Assembly: GCF_018861705.1 (NCBI RefSeq)
Contig: NZ_JAHLEC010000033.1
Span: 1-34,577 of the forward strand
Origin: Clostridium psychrophilum
GTDB lineage: Bacteria; Bacillota; Clostridia; Clostridiales; Clostridiaceae
DNA: 34,577 nt
Direction of reading: 5' to 3'
Positions 25,683-34,199 of the stretch are shown piece after piece. The notes under the pieces are model-generated. The model was not told the origin of the DNA. It did no database searches and saw only the letters and a program-made list of their open reading frames with translations. The position numbers were made by a program, and so were the translations under genes. How positions within the stretch are numbered: position 1 is the first letter of the stretch; each line of letters begins with the position of its first letter.

Positions 25683-27233
25683 ATGAAAGATTTAAACGAT
25701 ATTCTTATTGGTGAAATTGAGGGATTTAGAGCACTTGGATATAAATTTTTAAATGGTGAAGTAAGTAAAATGGATTTTAAAGGAGCTTCTGGGGGTATGG
25801 GTGTGTATGCCGAGCGGAGTGGTAAGAAATTTATGATAAGATTTAGAATACCATCAGGGATAGCTTCTATAAAAGATCTTAAATTAGTTTATGATTTTGC
25901 AAAACGTTACAAATTAAAAAGTATACATCTAACTACGCGTCAAGCAGTACAACTACATGGGATTACTATTGATGAAGTTTGTGATGCGATGGAGGAAGGT
26001 ATAAAAAAAGGTTTGTATTCTAGGGGATCAGGTGGCAACTTTCCTAGAAATGTAGCTGTTTCACCTTTATCTGGTGTAGAAGTGAACGGGGTTTTTGATG
26101 TATCACCTTATGCATTAGTTGTAGGACAATATTTTTTAAATAAGGTATACACATATAAACTCCCAAGAAAATTTAAAGTAGCATTTTCAAGTAATGAAAA
26201 TGATGAATCACATGTAACAGCTACTGATTTGGGATTTTTGGCTGTTAAAGAAAATGGAATAGAATATTTTAAAGTATATTTAGGTGGCGGAATGGGTAAA
26301 AATTCAAAATTGTCTGTTAAACGAAAACAGTTAATAAAACCAGAAGACATTTTATATCATGTTGAAGCAATAACGGAGCTTTTTATTAATGAAGGTGATT
26401 ATGTAAACAAAGGAAGGGCTCGTATAAGATATATTAAGGAAAGAATGGGCGAGGAAAAATTTATAAACTGCTATAATAGTTATTTGGAAAAAGTTAAAGC
26501 TAAAGGAAATCTAAAAATAACGGTAGAATCTAAGGTTTATGATAAAGTGGGTGTTGAAACTTCTATAGAAAGTCCAAGACTATTTTCACAAAAACAAAAG
26601 GGATTATATAGTGTGTATGTTCATCCAACTGGGGGCATATTAAAAATTGAAAATTTAAAATTAATAATTGATAAAATAGAAAGTATAAAGGACTCAGAAG
26701 TAAGACTCACTATGACAGAAGGATTGTATATTAGAAATTTGAATGGCAAAGAAGCTGAAATTATGATTGAACTAACAGAGGGAATGGGTGGAACTACTGC
26801 GCTCGAATGTTCTATGGCGTGCATTGGAGTTCCAACTTGTCAGATGGGAATTTTAGAAAGTCAGCGTACTTTAAGGGAAATTCTAAGTTATTTTAAAGAA
26901 AACAATTTGACAAAAGATATACTACCTCCTGTTCATATATCCGGATGCACTAATTCTTGTACTGTACACGAAATAGGAACAATTGGTTTTTGTGGTAAAA
27001 AGAAAAAAATACAAGATGAACTTACAAATGTTTTCGAATTACATTTTGGTGGAGATATTGGAATAGGTAAAACAAGGTTAGCTAAAAATTATGGCGATAT
27101 TAAAGAAGAGGAAGTTCCAAAATTTTTATTTGAACTTGCAAGTGCTGTAAATAATTCTAATAAAGTGTTTACTAAGTGGATTGAGCAAAATGTAGATGAA
27201 CTTAATCAAATTATAAATAAGTATCTAGTATAG
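25683..27233 (+). CDS. Ferredoxin-type siroheme nitrite/sulfite reductase (NirA/SirA-like)
   Basis: 516 aa with the two-fold repeated ferredoxin-like plus siroheme-binding layout of assimilatory nitrite/sulfite reductases. Siroheme/substrate residues occur in LTTRQAVQLHG (about 81-91). The [4Fe-4S]-siroheme cysteines are in ACIGVPTC and SGCTNSC, the usual C-x5-C and C-x3-C pair. It would reduce nitrite to ammonia or sulfite to sulfide with ferredoxin electrons in the cytoplasm. Sequence alone does not separate the two substrates; the CysL-like neighbour slightly favours sulfite. Start is ATG 25683 after AGGAAAGGA. It is followed by a terminator overlapping its stop codon, hence monocistronic. 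Confidence 0.88.
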   Translation: MKDLNDILIGEIEGFRALGYKFLNGEVSKMDFKGASGGMGVYAERSGKKFMIRFRIPSGIASIKDLKLVYDFAKRYKLKSIHLTTRQAVQLHGITIDEVCDAMEEGIKKGLYSRGSGGNFPRNVAVSPLSGVEVNGVFDVSPYALVVGQYFLNKVYTYKLPRKFKVAFSSNENDESHVTATDLGFLAVKENGIEYFKVYLGGGMGKNSKLSVKRKQLIKPEDILYHVEAITELFINEGDYVNKGRARIRYIKERMGEEKFINCYNSYLEKVKAKGNLKITVESKVYDKVGVETSIESPRLFSQKQKGLYSVYVHPTGGILKIENLKLIIDKIESIKDSEVRLTMTEGLYIRNLNGKEAEIMIELTEGMGGTTALECSMACIGVPTCQMGILESQRTLREILSYFKENNLTKDILPPVHISGCTNSCTVHEIGTIGFCGKKKKIQDELTNVFELHFGGDIGIGKTRLAKNYGDIKEEEVPKFLFELASAVNNSNKVFTKWIEQNVDELNQIINKYLV

Positions 27234-27259
27234 GATTTTATTCCTATACTATTTTTTTT
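27227..27259 (+). terminator. Terminator of the siroheme reductase, overlapping its stop codon
   Basis: AGTATAGGA (27227-27235) pairs with TCCTATACT (27242-27250), followed by an A and eight T residues. The TAG stop is inside the left arm. Confidence 0.9.
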
Positions 27260-27280
27260 AGAATAGTGTGTTAATACTAC

Positions 27281-27302
27281 AGCGACCCAGGAGATGATTT
27301 AA
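27281..27302 (+). repeat. Structured repeat, partial copy B (3' tail only)
   Basis: The 22-nt tail, which includes GCGACCCAGGAGATGAT, is identical to the tail of copy C at 28565-28586 and 18/22 identical to copy A. The 5' hairpins are absent. It lies in the same orientation, 116 bp before the S/T-rich gene. Confidence 0.6.
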
Positions 27303-27417
27303 CATATCACAAATAGTCAATTTATTTTATAGCTATAAAAAGTATAGATTAATATTCATATAAAGTGTAAAATTAAAAATATAAATACAATACTGTTAAA
27401 AAGAAGGAGGAATAGTT

Positions 27418-27897
27418 TTGGACGTTAATCAGATATCACAATTAGTGAAGCTTATGAGTTCTACGGCAACAAAATCAACAACAGGGGTTACAGGTAGTGA
27501 TGATAGTTCTAACTTTGAAGCGTTACTTAATCAAATGGTAAACGCATCAAAAGATACGACTAGCAATGATACTACAAGTGCATCTAGCACTGATAGTAAG
27601 AATGCTGTAGTTAATGGGTTAGATAGTCTAACATCAAGTTCACAGAAGGCTCAACAGCTTCAACAAACTATAATGCAACAAATGATGAAAATCATGTCGA
27701 CACAAGATGCAAGTAGTAGCTCAAGTATTGGTACTGATAGTACAGATAGTACAAATGCTATTGGCTCAAGTACAACTAGCAATAATGACTTAACCCAATT
27801 GTTACAAAATATAGTTCAATCACAAACTGATACTAGTGCTACAACTAATGGACAAACTGAAACAAATCAAGCTAATGCTGTTTTAAGTAATAAGTAG
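27418..27897 (+). CDS. Low-complexity S/T/N/Q-rich protein, function unknown
   Basis: 159 aa from TTG 27418, set by AAGAAGGAGGA just upstream. I do not recognise the family. Composition is extreme: dominated by Ser, Thr, Asn, Gln, Asp and Ala, with no Arg, His, Cys, Trp, Tyr or Pro and a single Phe. There is no signal peptide or membrane helix. Short hydrophobic patches lie at 1-13 (MDVNQISQLVKLM), 33-44 (FEALLNQMVNA), about 72-92 (amphipathic, Gln/Met-rich) and 125-136. The N-terminal patches resemble the leader regions of some clostridial lytic transglycosylases and hook-length-control proteins, so it may be an isolated N-terminal module, but this is weak. A repeat tail precedes it and a very strong hairpin follows. 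Confidence 0.65.
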   Translation: MDVNQISQLVKLMSSTATKSTTGVTGSDDSSNFEALLNQMVNASKDTTSNDTTSASSTDSKNAVVNGLDSLTSSSQKAQQLQQTIMQQMMKIMSTQDASSSSSIGTDSTDSTNAIGSSTTSNNDLTQLLQNIVQSQTDTSATTNGQTETNQANAVLSNK

Positions 27898-27923
27898 GTT
27901 TATTATTGTGATTATTGTACATA

Positions 27924-27980
27924 TTTAATTATAAATTAAGGGAACCCTATAAGTTAGAGTTCCCTTAATTTATAATTAAA
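27924..27980. terminator. 22-bp perfect hairpin between convergent genes (bidirectional terminator)
   Basis: Left arm 27924-27945 and right arm 27959-27980 are perfect complements, centred on GGGAAC/GTTCCC, with a 13-nt loop. It separates the S/T-rich gene from the leftward small ORF. Confidence 0.85.
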
Positions 27981-28001
27981 TAAGCTTGTAAACATTTAAG
28001 T

Positions 28002-28130
28002 CTATACAAACACGGTGGTCATCAATATTTTAATTCCAACGAGAGCTACAACTGAAGCTACAACACACAGGGTAATAAAAATTGATGTGTTCTTTGACAT
28101 TTCAGGTACATTCTTATTTTCAGAATTCAT
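28002..28130 (-). CDS. 42-residue single-span membrane peptide, unknown function
   Basis: The ORF begins at ATG 28130 and ends with TAG at 28002. The peptide has a polar N-terminus (MNSENKNVPEMSKN) and one hydrophobic helix from about residue 15 to the end (SIFITLCVVASVVALVGIKI...). Expression signals are unusually complete: GGAG at 28141-28144, a sigma-A promoter with TTGTCA, a 17-bp spacer and TATTAT upstream, and a strong hairpin downstream. No family is recognised. It could be a small membrane regulator, a toxin-like peptide or a subunit of a nearby transporter. The small size leaves some doubt, but promoter, RBS and a helix together make it credible. Confidence 0.6.
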   Translation of the reverse strand: MNSENKNVPEMSKNTSIFITLCVVASVVALVGIKILMTTVFV

Positions 28131-28165
28131 AAAATTTTATCTCCATTTCTGCCCTTGAGGGCTTT

Positions 28166-28194
28166 ATAATATATGTTCAATATAATACTGACAA
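28166..28194 (-). promoter_or_regulatory. Sigma-A promoter of the 42-residue peptide gene
   Basis: On the minus strand TTGTCA (28194-28189), a 17-bp spacer and TATTAT (28171-28166). The -10 box ends 36 bp before the start codon. A small GCCCT/AGGGC hairpin lies in the leader. Confidence 0.6.
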
Positions 28195-28488
28195 GATATA
28201 ATTTCTTAAATTTAATAGCCGCTGCATTATATTATTTTTCAGTAATATCTTCTATATTATTATAATACTAAACTTTTATCACGATTAGGTGTCAATATTG
28301 TAAACAATTTATGACCAATATGAGAAATGTATTAAGATAATTTCTATTATAGCACATATATTATAGGAGACAAGGGGGTGGTGGTTCATAAACCGCTTGT
28401 AAATATTAAACATTTATATTAATATATACATATAATTGCTATTTAATCATTAAAACGTAGGTATATTGCAATTATTTGTATTAAACTG
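28195..28488. other. AT-rich intergenic stretch
   Basis: About 290 bp between the small peptide promoter and repeat copy C. It holds no ORF or clear structure apart from an isolated G-rich patch (AAGGGGGTGGTGG, about 28373-28385). Confidence 0.35.
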
Positions 28489-28586
28489 TTCAGAAGGAAG
28501 GTCTCCCACTTCTATAAGTGGGAGGATAACAATTGAGAGTTGTTATCTATCCCAGAGATGTTAGAGCGACCCAGGAGATGATTTAA
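28489..28586 (+). repeat. Structured repeat element, copy C, upstream of the MacA-like gene
   Basis: It starts with TTCAGAAGGA, then CTCCCACTT-CTAT-AAGTGGGAG (28503-28524) and GATAACAATT-GAG-AGTTGTTATC (28525-28547), then directly the conserved tail (28565-28586). Differences from copy A keep the stems: one change makes the first stem two pairs longer, another turns a T-A into a T-G pair. It lacks the TCCTTCTGAA partner and the long 3' part of copy A. Confidence 0.65.
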
Positions 28587-28685
28587 TAAAAATTTAATAT
28601 TTACCTAAGAAATCCTTAATATTTAATGTGTATGATATTAATCATAAGATAAAAATTAATAATAACAAATAAGTAGGGGGCAATT

Positions 28686-29807
28686 ATGAGAAAAAAAATT
28701 ATTGTTGGCGTTGTTATAGTGGCTTTAGTAGGTATTATCGCCGGAATACAAATCACTTCAAAAGGTAGGAAGCAGAGCACAAGCGTAAAAACCGAAAAAG
28801 TTGCAATAGGTGATGTAAAGATGTATTTATCCACCACAGGTACAATAGATTCTAAAAATGAAAAAGATTATTCGGCATCAGCAACAACTAAAATTTCAAA
28901 TGTTAATGTTAAAATAGGGGATCAAGTTAATAAGGGAAGCAGACTGCTAACTTATGATACAACAGATTTGAATTCTCAACTAGATACTGCTCAAATAAAT
29001 TATAATAATGCACAGTATCAAAGACAGGATGCAATTAACAAAAATAATGACACAAAGAATACTATAGCAGATACAGCGGATACTCCTGTAAATACAGCAA
29101 AACTAAGCACTCTAAATGCAAGCTTATTATCGGATTATAAACTAAAAGAGCTTGATAATGCTGTTGCTTTAGCAAAATTAAATCGTGATTCTGCAAGTAA
29201 TAAGTTATCACAGAATTCATATATTAATTCAGATATTGACGGGGTAGTAACAGCAGTCAATGTGGTGAGTGGTCAAACTGGGGCACAGGGAACAGCTATA
29301 GTTGTGCAGGATATAGCGAACTTAAAGGCCGTTGTAAAAGTTGGGAAATATGATGCTGCTAATGTAGCTATTGGACAACAATCAACAATTTCTAGTAATG
29401 GGAAAGCTTATAAAGCTAAGGTTTCAAATATATATCCAACAGCGACTGTTAGTACCGCAGCTACAGGTGGAGATACAACTTTAACGGTGCAACTAGATGT
29501 ATTAGAAGCAGCTCCACAATTAAAAATAAATTTTGATGCAGATGTTGATATATTACTTAACCAAGCCTTAGAAGTTGAAAAAGTACCTGCCGAAGCAATA
29601 TTAACAAACAAGGATGGATCAGCATACTTGTTTGTTTCAAAAAACGATAAAGCAGTTCAAAAAAATGTAAAATTGGGAGTGCAATCAGATACAGATGCAG
29701 AGATTATAAGTGGTGTAAAAGTTGGTGAGAGTGTAATATTAAATCCAGGAAGTACTGTTACAAATGGCATAGCGGTCAAAGATGCTTCAGTTACAGGAGG
29801 AAAATAA
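28686..29807 (+). CDS. MacA/HlyD-type membrane-fusion adaptor of an ABC exporter
   Basis: 373 aa from ATG 28686 after GTAGGGGG. An N-terminal signal anchor (about 4-24) precedes the split lipoyl/barrel-sandwich domain (GDQVNKGSRLLTYD near 78-91 and SDIDGVVTAVNVVSGQTG near 181-198). A short helical hairpin is followed by beta-barrel and membrane-proximal domains ending near residue 365. In Gram-positive bacteria such adaptors work with a MacB-like ATPase and permease to export peptides or lipids, or in resistance. It overlaps the ATPase start by one base (TAATG), so it is the first gene of a three-gene operon. The cargo is unknown. Confidence 0.9.
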   Translation: MRKKIIVGVVIVALVGIIAGIQITSKGRKQSTSVKTEKVAIGDVKMYLSTTGTIDSKNEKDYSASATTKISNVNVKIGDQVNKGSRLLTYDTTDLNSQLDTAQINYNNAQYQRQDAINKNNDTKNTIADTADTPVNTAKLSTLNASLLSDYKLKELDNAVALAKLNRDSASNKLSQNSYINSDIDGVVTAVNVVSGQTGAQGTAIVVQDIANLKAVVKVGKYDAANVAIGQQSTISSNGKAYKAKVSNIYPTATVSTAATGGDTTLTVQLDVLEAAPQLKINFDADVDILLNQALEVEKVPAEAILTNKDGSAYLFVSKNDKAVQKNVKLGVQSDTDAEIISGVKVGESVILNPGSTVTNGIAVKDASVTGGK

Positions 29808-30499
29808 TGATAGAAGTAAAGGATATATTAAAAAGGTACGTAACTGGGGATATTGATTTTACGGCACTTAAATCAGTAAGCCTTAAAGTTAAAAAGGGAG
29901 AATTTACTGCAATAATGGGTCCTTCAGGTTCTGGAAAATCAACTTTTATGAATATATTAGGATGTTTGGACAAAATGGATGGAGGGACATATTTTTTAAA
30001 TGGCCAGGATGTTTCTAATCTTTACGATAATCAGCTTGCACTAATAAGAAATAAAGAGATAGGATTCGTATTTCAAGCATTTAATTTACTGCCAAGAATA
30101 TCAGTACTTGAAAACGTAGAACTTCCAATGCTTTATGCAGGAGTATCACAAAAAGAAAGAAGAATAAGAGCACTCTCGGCGCTTGAAAAGGTTGGCCTCA
30201 CAGACAGGGTTAAACATAGGCCTAATGAAATATCCGGTGGACAAAAACAAAGGGTTGCAATTGCGAGAGCAATGGTTAACAACCCCGCTGTTATTATGGC
30301 AGATGAGCCAACGGGTAACCTAGATACAAAATCATCAATTGAAATTATGAAGATATTTCAAAAGTTAAATGATGATGGTGCAACTGTTGTAATGGTTACT
30401 CATGAAGATGACATAGCCCAATGTGCAAAAAGAATTGTAAGATTTGTCGATGGAGAGATAGTTGATGATAACCCTGTTGAGGGAAGAAGAATATTATAG
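29807..30499 (+). CDS. MacB/LolD-type ABC exporter ATPase
   Basis: 230 aa with Walker [10 protein letters not shown] (about 39-47), Q-loop FVFQAFNLL, signature ISGGQKQR (about 143-150), Walker [13 protein letters not shown] and H-loop MVTHED. The DEPTGNLD form is characteristic of the MacB/LolD/FtsE (ABC type VII) branch. Translation is coupled to the adaptor by a one-base overlap. The permease starts about 45 bp downstream. The three together form a mechanotransmission-type exporter. Confidence 0.93.
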   Translation: MIEVKDILKRYVTGDIDFTALKSVSLKVKKGEFTAIMGPSGSGKSTFMNILGCLDKMDGGTYFLNGQDVSNLYDNQLALIRNKEIGFVFQAFNLLPRISVLENVELPMLYAGVSQKERRIRALSALEKVGLTDRVKHRPNEISGGQKQRVAIARAMVNNPAVIMADEPTGNLDTKSSIEIMKIFQKLNDDGATVVMVTHEDDIAQCAKRIVRFVDGEIVDDNPVEGRRIL

Positions 30500-30544
30500 A
30501 TACATATTAAACATATACTTTTTACAATGAAAGGGAGGGCAGTT

Positions 30545-31774
30545 ATGAACGTTTTAGAGAGTTTCAAAATGGCTATTTCAAGTATTCTATCAAATAAAAT
30601 GAGATCTTTTCTCACAATGCTGGGGATTATAATAGGTATAAGTTCAGTAATTACTATAGTTTCTCTTGGTAATGGCGGGAAAAATTATATTGCAGATCAA
30701 TTTGCTAAAATGGGATCAAATACAGTTACGTTAAATGTAGATTTGTCAAAAGTTGAGCAAACAAGTGATTACTTTACGCTTGATGATGTTAAGCAAATAA
30801 AGGGTAGGGTTGGCACAGTGAAATACGTTTCTCCAACAGTATCCGAAAAGGGAACTGCAAGAACTGATACTAAAACTAGTATCGCAAATATTACTGGTGT
30901 TAACACAGATTATTCAATGATAAGTAATGTAGAAATTGTCTACGGAAGGTTTCTAAATGATAGAGAAGTTGAGGAAGGCAAGTCGGTTGCAGTAATTGAC
31001 CAAACTTCAGCAATAGCATTATTTGGAACTGACAATGCTGTAGGAAAATCATTGAAATTAGGACCCGCGGCTTCTAGTAAAAGTGCCACCATTGTTGGTG
31101 TTTCAAAAGCGAGTAGTATGTTTGGTGGGGGTGGCGGACGACCTAGTAGAAGTGGTGATACTAATCCAACAAATGTAACAGTACCAGTTACATTCGTACA
31201 AACTTTATATCCAATAGATTTTAATATTTCAACGCTTAGTATAACATCTACAAACCAAGGAAACTCGGTGCAAACTGGAAATGAGGCCTTAAAAATTGTT
31301 CAGAATAAACATGACAATAAGACAGTAGATCTTTATAAGGCTACTAATTCAGCTAGTATGCTTGCCTCAATAAATCAAGTATTAGGAATTTTCACAACAT
31401 TTCTTAGTGCGGTTGCAGCTATATCACTTTTAGTTGGAGGTATTGGAGTTATGAATATCATGTTAGTCTCTGTAACTGAGAGAACTAAAGAGATTGGTAT
31501 TAGAAAAGCAATTGGGGCTACAACTAATGCTATATTATTCCAATTTTTAACTGAATCTGTTATATTGTCACTGATAGGTGGGCTTATAGGCATGATACTT
31601 GGTTTAGTTGCAGCTCAGATAATAGGATCATTTGTGAATATTGTTCCTAGTGTCTCAATACTTGTTGTTTTAGAAGTCATATTGTTTTCGTCAGCTGTTG
31701 GCGTATTCTTTGGAATTTATCCTGCAAGGAAGGCTGCAAAATTAAATCCTATAGATGCGCTTCGATATGAATAG
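30545..31774 (+). CDS. MacB/FtsX-type ABC exporter permease
   Basis: 409 aa from ATG 30545, which follows AAAGGGAGGG; the in-frame ATG at 30527 lies before that RBS. The layout is one N-terminal helix (LTMLGIIIGISSVITI), a large extracytoplasmic domain (about 45-280) and three C-terminal helices of the FtsX fold, ending with PARKAAKLNPIDALRYE. The extracytoplasmic domain includes a Gly/Ser-rich loop (MFGGGGGRPSRSG). It works with the adaptor and ATPase upstream. A decayed two-component fusion follows 18 bp later, probably the former local regulator. Confidence 0.92.
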   Translation: MNVLESFKMAISSILSNKMRSFLTMLGIIIGISSVITIVSLGNGGKNYIADQFAKMGSNTVTLNVDLSKVEQTSDYFTLDDVKQIKGRVGTVKYVSPTVSEKGTARTDTKTSIANITGVNTDYSMISNVEIVYGRFLNDREVEEGKSVAVIDQTSAIALFGTDNAVGKSLKLGPAASSKSATIVGVSKASSMFGGGGGRPSRSGDTNPTNVTVPVTFVQTLYPIDFNISTLSITSTNQGNSVQTGNEALKIVQNKHDNKTVDLYKATNSASMLASINQVLGIFTTFLSAVAAISLLVGGIGVMNIMLVSVTERTKEIGIRKAIGATTNAILFQFLTESVILSLIGGLIGMILGLVAAQIIGSFVNIVPSVSILVVLEVILFSSAVGVFFGIYPARKAAKLNPIDALRYE

Positions 31775-31792
31775 AACTTAGGAGAAATTTTT

Positions 31793-32634
31793 ATGTCCAT
31801 AAAATTTAGACTCATAGTTTCATATATGGCTATGCTCATTGTCCCATTTGTTTTGTCTTTAATTGCACTGTCAGTGGTTGCTAGTTTCTATGTTAAAAGT
31901 ATTGATAGGGCATATGACATAAAACACAATGGGCATCCTCTCCAAAGTAATATATTTAAAAGCAATCCATTAAAGGATTTGTTTAATAAGAATTCACTAA
32001 TACTTATGGACATAGAAAAAGATGTAGAAATGAATCCTGATATACTTGAAAATAATAAATATTTATCAAACCTTGATAATAAATTTAAATTGACCAAAAG
32101 TTTTTTATTAGTATATGTTACTATTGTCATTTTAATAATGATTTTGATTAATGGAATACTTACATTTTGGGTTTCTAAAAAAATTGTGAAGGCATTAATA
32201 GCATTAAAGAATGCCTCGTCTAGAATAAAAGAAGGCGATCTTGATTTTGAAGTAAAATCTAATACAAATGATGAAATTGGTGAACTTTGCAAAGAATTTC
32301 AAGATATGAAAGGCTAAGAGGAGAAAATAAAGATCAAAGTGATATAATCGAGATAAGGGGACTCAGTATTTACCGTACCTCTAGGCGTGTATATGTTAGC
32401 GAAGTTATATTAACTGTAAAAGAATTTGATATTTTAACTATTTTAGATCTTAACCCCAATAAAGTGTTTTCAAAGGATAATATATTTAATTAAGTATGGG
32501 CGATAGACTCATTTGGAGATGTTGGAACAGCTACTGTGCATATTAGAAAATTGAGAGAGAAAATCGAGGATGATCCATTAAACCCTAAGTATATCGAAAC
32601 AATATGGGGTGTTGGATATAGATTTGAACTTTAA
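31793..32634 (+). pseudogene. Wrecked chimera: sensor-kinase N-terminus joined to response-regulator DNA-binding domain
   Basis: 31793-32317 encodes 174 aa: ATG after CTTAGGAG, helix 1 (about 7-29), a short extracytoplasmic loop, helix 2 (about 102-124) and a HAMP domain ending DEIGELCKEFQDM. It then stops before any HisKA or ATPase domain. In the -1 frame from about 32308 the sequence continues as an OmpR-type winged helix: RLRGENK, LTVKEFDILTILDLNPNKVFSKDNIF, an in-frame TAA at 32491-32493, then [10 protein letters not shown] and a normal WGVGYRFEL ending at 32634. The receiver domain is absent. So a large deletion fused HK to RR, and a frameshift and a nonsense codon followed. The first 174 codons are open and could still make a membrane fragment. 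Confidence 0.85.
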
Positions 32635-32655
32635 GCAAAAATAGTAGAATAAGAT

Positions 32656-32681
32656 ACTGTAATAAAAATATTCATTACAGT
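32656..32681. terminator. Hairpin between the chimeric remnant and the phosphatase gene
   Basis: ACTGTAAT (32656-32663) pairs with ATTACAGT (32674-32681). No long T-run, so it is a weak terminator candidate for the convergent genes. Confidence 0.45.
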
Positions 32682-32699
32682 CATACAAGAAAATAGGCA

Positions 32700-33599
32700 T
32701 TAGTAACTTTCTATTTCTTTGTAAACTAAACCTTCTCTAACTCCATTTTTACTAAAAATAATATTTTTAATTTTAAGTCTATCAATTAATATAGTTACAA
32801 TCTGTGCTGCGCAAACAACAAAGTTAACTTCTTCTTTTGATAAACCTTTTTCTTTTAATCTCTCATCATTTGTTTTATGTTTTAATTTATTATAGATTTC
32901 TTTGAATTCTTTTGATGAAATGGAATTTGTGGGTGATAATTGTAGACCATTTTTATTTTTTGCTAAATGGATATTGCCTATGTTTGTAATACTTCCACCT
33001 ATACCAATTAAATTAGGGCAATTAATGTTCTTAATCCAATCAAGTTTATCAAAAGAAACATCAATAAAATTTTTCAGCTCATTTTCTTGTATATTGGTTA
33101 ATTCATCATGAAGATTAAACATATCGGTTAGTGTAACAACCCCAAAAGGTAATGATACACTATGTTCTATATTGCCATCCTTAACTAATATCAATTCGGT
33201 ACTTCCACCACCTACATCAATTATTAAATCATGGTCTGCAATTTTCATACTATTTATAGTTGCAAAATAGTCGTAATATGCTTCTTCTTGACCTTTAAGT
33301 ACTCTTATATCTAATCCTACTAATTGTTTAACCTTATCAACAAAATCCTGTTGATTAGCTGAACTTCTTATGGCCTCGGTTGCAACTGCTATAATTTTAT
33401 TTACATCTTCACATTCATGAGTGAATTTAATTAAAGTAGTTATAGCTTCATGCATTTTATCTTCGGTTAACATGTTATTAACTTTTTCATTTAATATTAC
33501 ATAGTCTTTAAGTTCTTTTTCTATAGTCATACCTTTATCGGTATTTGCTATAATCATTTTTATTGAATTAGAACCAATGTCTATTACAGCTATTTTCAA
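32700..33599 (-). CDS. Ppx/GppA-family exopolyphosphatase or guanosine pentaphosphatase
   Basis: 299 aa from TTG 33599, which lies 8 bases after AAGGAG and gives MKIAVIDIGSNSIK; GTG 33608 touches the RBS. Actin-like ATPase fold motifs of the family are present: IDIGSNSIK (phosphate 1), ATEAIRSSAN, KGQEEAYYDYFA, IIDVGGGSTEL (phosphate 2) and GIGGSITN. It is the short form lacking the C-terminal HD-like extension of E. coli Ppx. It should hydrolyse polyphosphate or pppGpp in the cytoplasm, which links to phosphate and stringent control. It forms a separate transcript from rubredoxin. Confidence 0.9.
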   Translation of the reverse strand: MKIAVIDIGSNSIKMIIANTDKGMTIEKELKDYVILNEKVNNMLTEDKMHEAITTLIKFTHECEDVNKIIAVATEAIRSSANQQDFVDKVKQLVGLDIRVLKGQEEAYYDYFATINSMKIADHDLIIDVGGGSTELILVKDGNIEHSVSLPFGVVTLTDMFNLHDELTNIQENELKNFIDVSFDKLDWIKNINCPNLIGIGGSITNIGNIHLAKNKNGLQLSPTNSISSKEFKEIYNKLKHKTNDERLKEKGLSKEEVNFVVCAAQIVTILIDRLKIKNIIFSKNGVREGLVYKEIESY

Positions 33600-33769
33600 T
33601 TTATTCACTCCTTATAACTTACTAAAATAAAAACCATCATACATATATTAGTATTATTTCACTATAGGTTTAATATTATTCATAATTACATTTTAAAGTA
33701 AATATTAAAAAATAATAGCTGATTTTTATTGCAAATTTATTTAAAAATGAAAGTCTTAATTTGAATGGC

Positions 33770-33812
33770 TACTAAAAAGTAGTGATTCGCAATGAAACAC
33801 TACTTTTTAGTA
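33770..33812. terminator. Bidirectional terminator downstream of rubredoxin
   Basis: TACTAAAAAGTAGTG and CACTACTTTTTAGTA form a perfect 15-bp stem around a 13-nt loop, just after the leftward rubredoxin gene. Confidence 0.8.
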
Positions 33813-33822
33813 ACATAATATC

Positions 33823-33984
33823 TTATTTTACTATTTCAAAATCTTCTTTTGAAACTCCACATAATGGGCAAACCCAATCTTCTGGAATATCCTCAAATTT
33901 CGTACCTGCTTTTATTCCGCCATCAGGATCTCCTACTTCGGGATCGTACTCGTAACCACAGACTGTACAAACATATTTACTCAT
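33823..33984 (-). CDS. Rubredoxin
   Basis: 53 aa, ATG 33984 after AGAGGAGATG and TAA at 33823-33825. The iron is held by C6-x2-C9 (CTVCGYEY) and C39-x2-C42 (CPLCGV), with the usual [11 protein letters not shown] loop and F/W residues ([10 protein letters not shown]). It is a cytoplasmic one-electron carrier, in clostridia typically serving oxygen- and peroxide-reducing enzymes. It is a single gene with its own terminator; no redox partner is adjacent. Confidence 0.97.
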   Translation of the reverse strand: MSKYVCTVCGYEYDPEVGDPDGGIKAGTKFEDIPEDWVCPLCGVSKEDFEIVK

Positions 33985-34199
33985 AAAAACATCTCCTCTT
34001 AATTTATTAATTATGGTTCAAAAGGTGCTAAAACATTTATTTTCAAAATATTTCAGTATTACCATTATACATTAATTATGATGCCCAATGTTGTCAAAAA
34101 TAATTATTACTTAATATATTTTAGTATGTTAAATTTATTGCTTTAATATTTTCTTGATGATACAATTATTATTGAAAACATATAAAAATTTAATATTAG

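Noticed and set aside
28582-28598. A third TTTAAT-N5-TTTAAT direct repeat upstream of the MacA-like gene
   Set aside because: It overlaps the tail of repeat copy C in a pure A/T run, lacks the CTTAATCTG core, and has no -10 box at the 10-nt distance seen in the two good sites.
32300-32330. Programmed -1 frameshift joining the sensor part to the winged helix
   Set aside because: No slippery heptamer or downstream pseudoknot is visible, and a second defect (TAA at 32491) would still stop translation.
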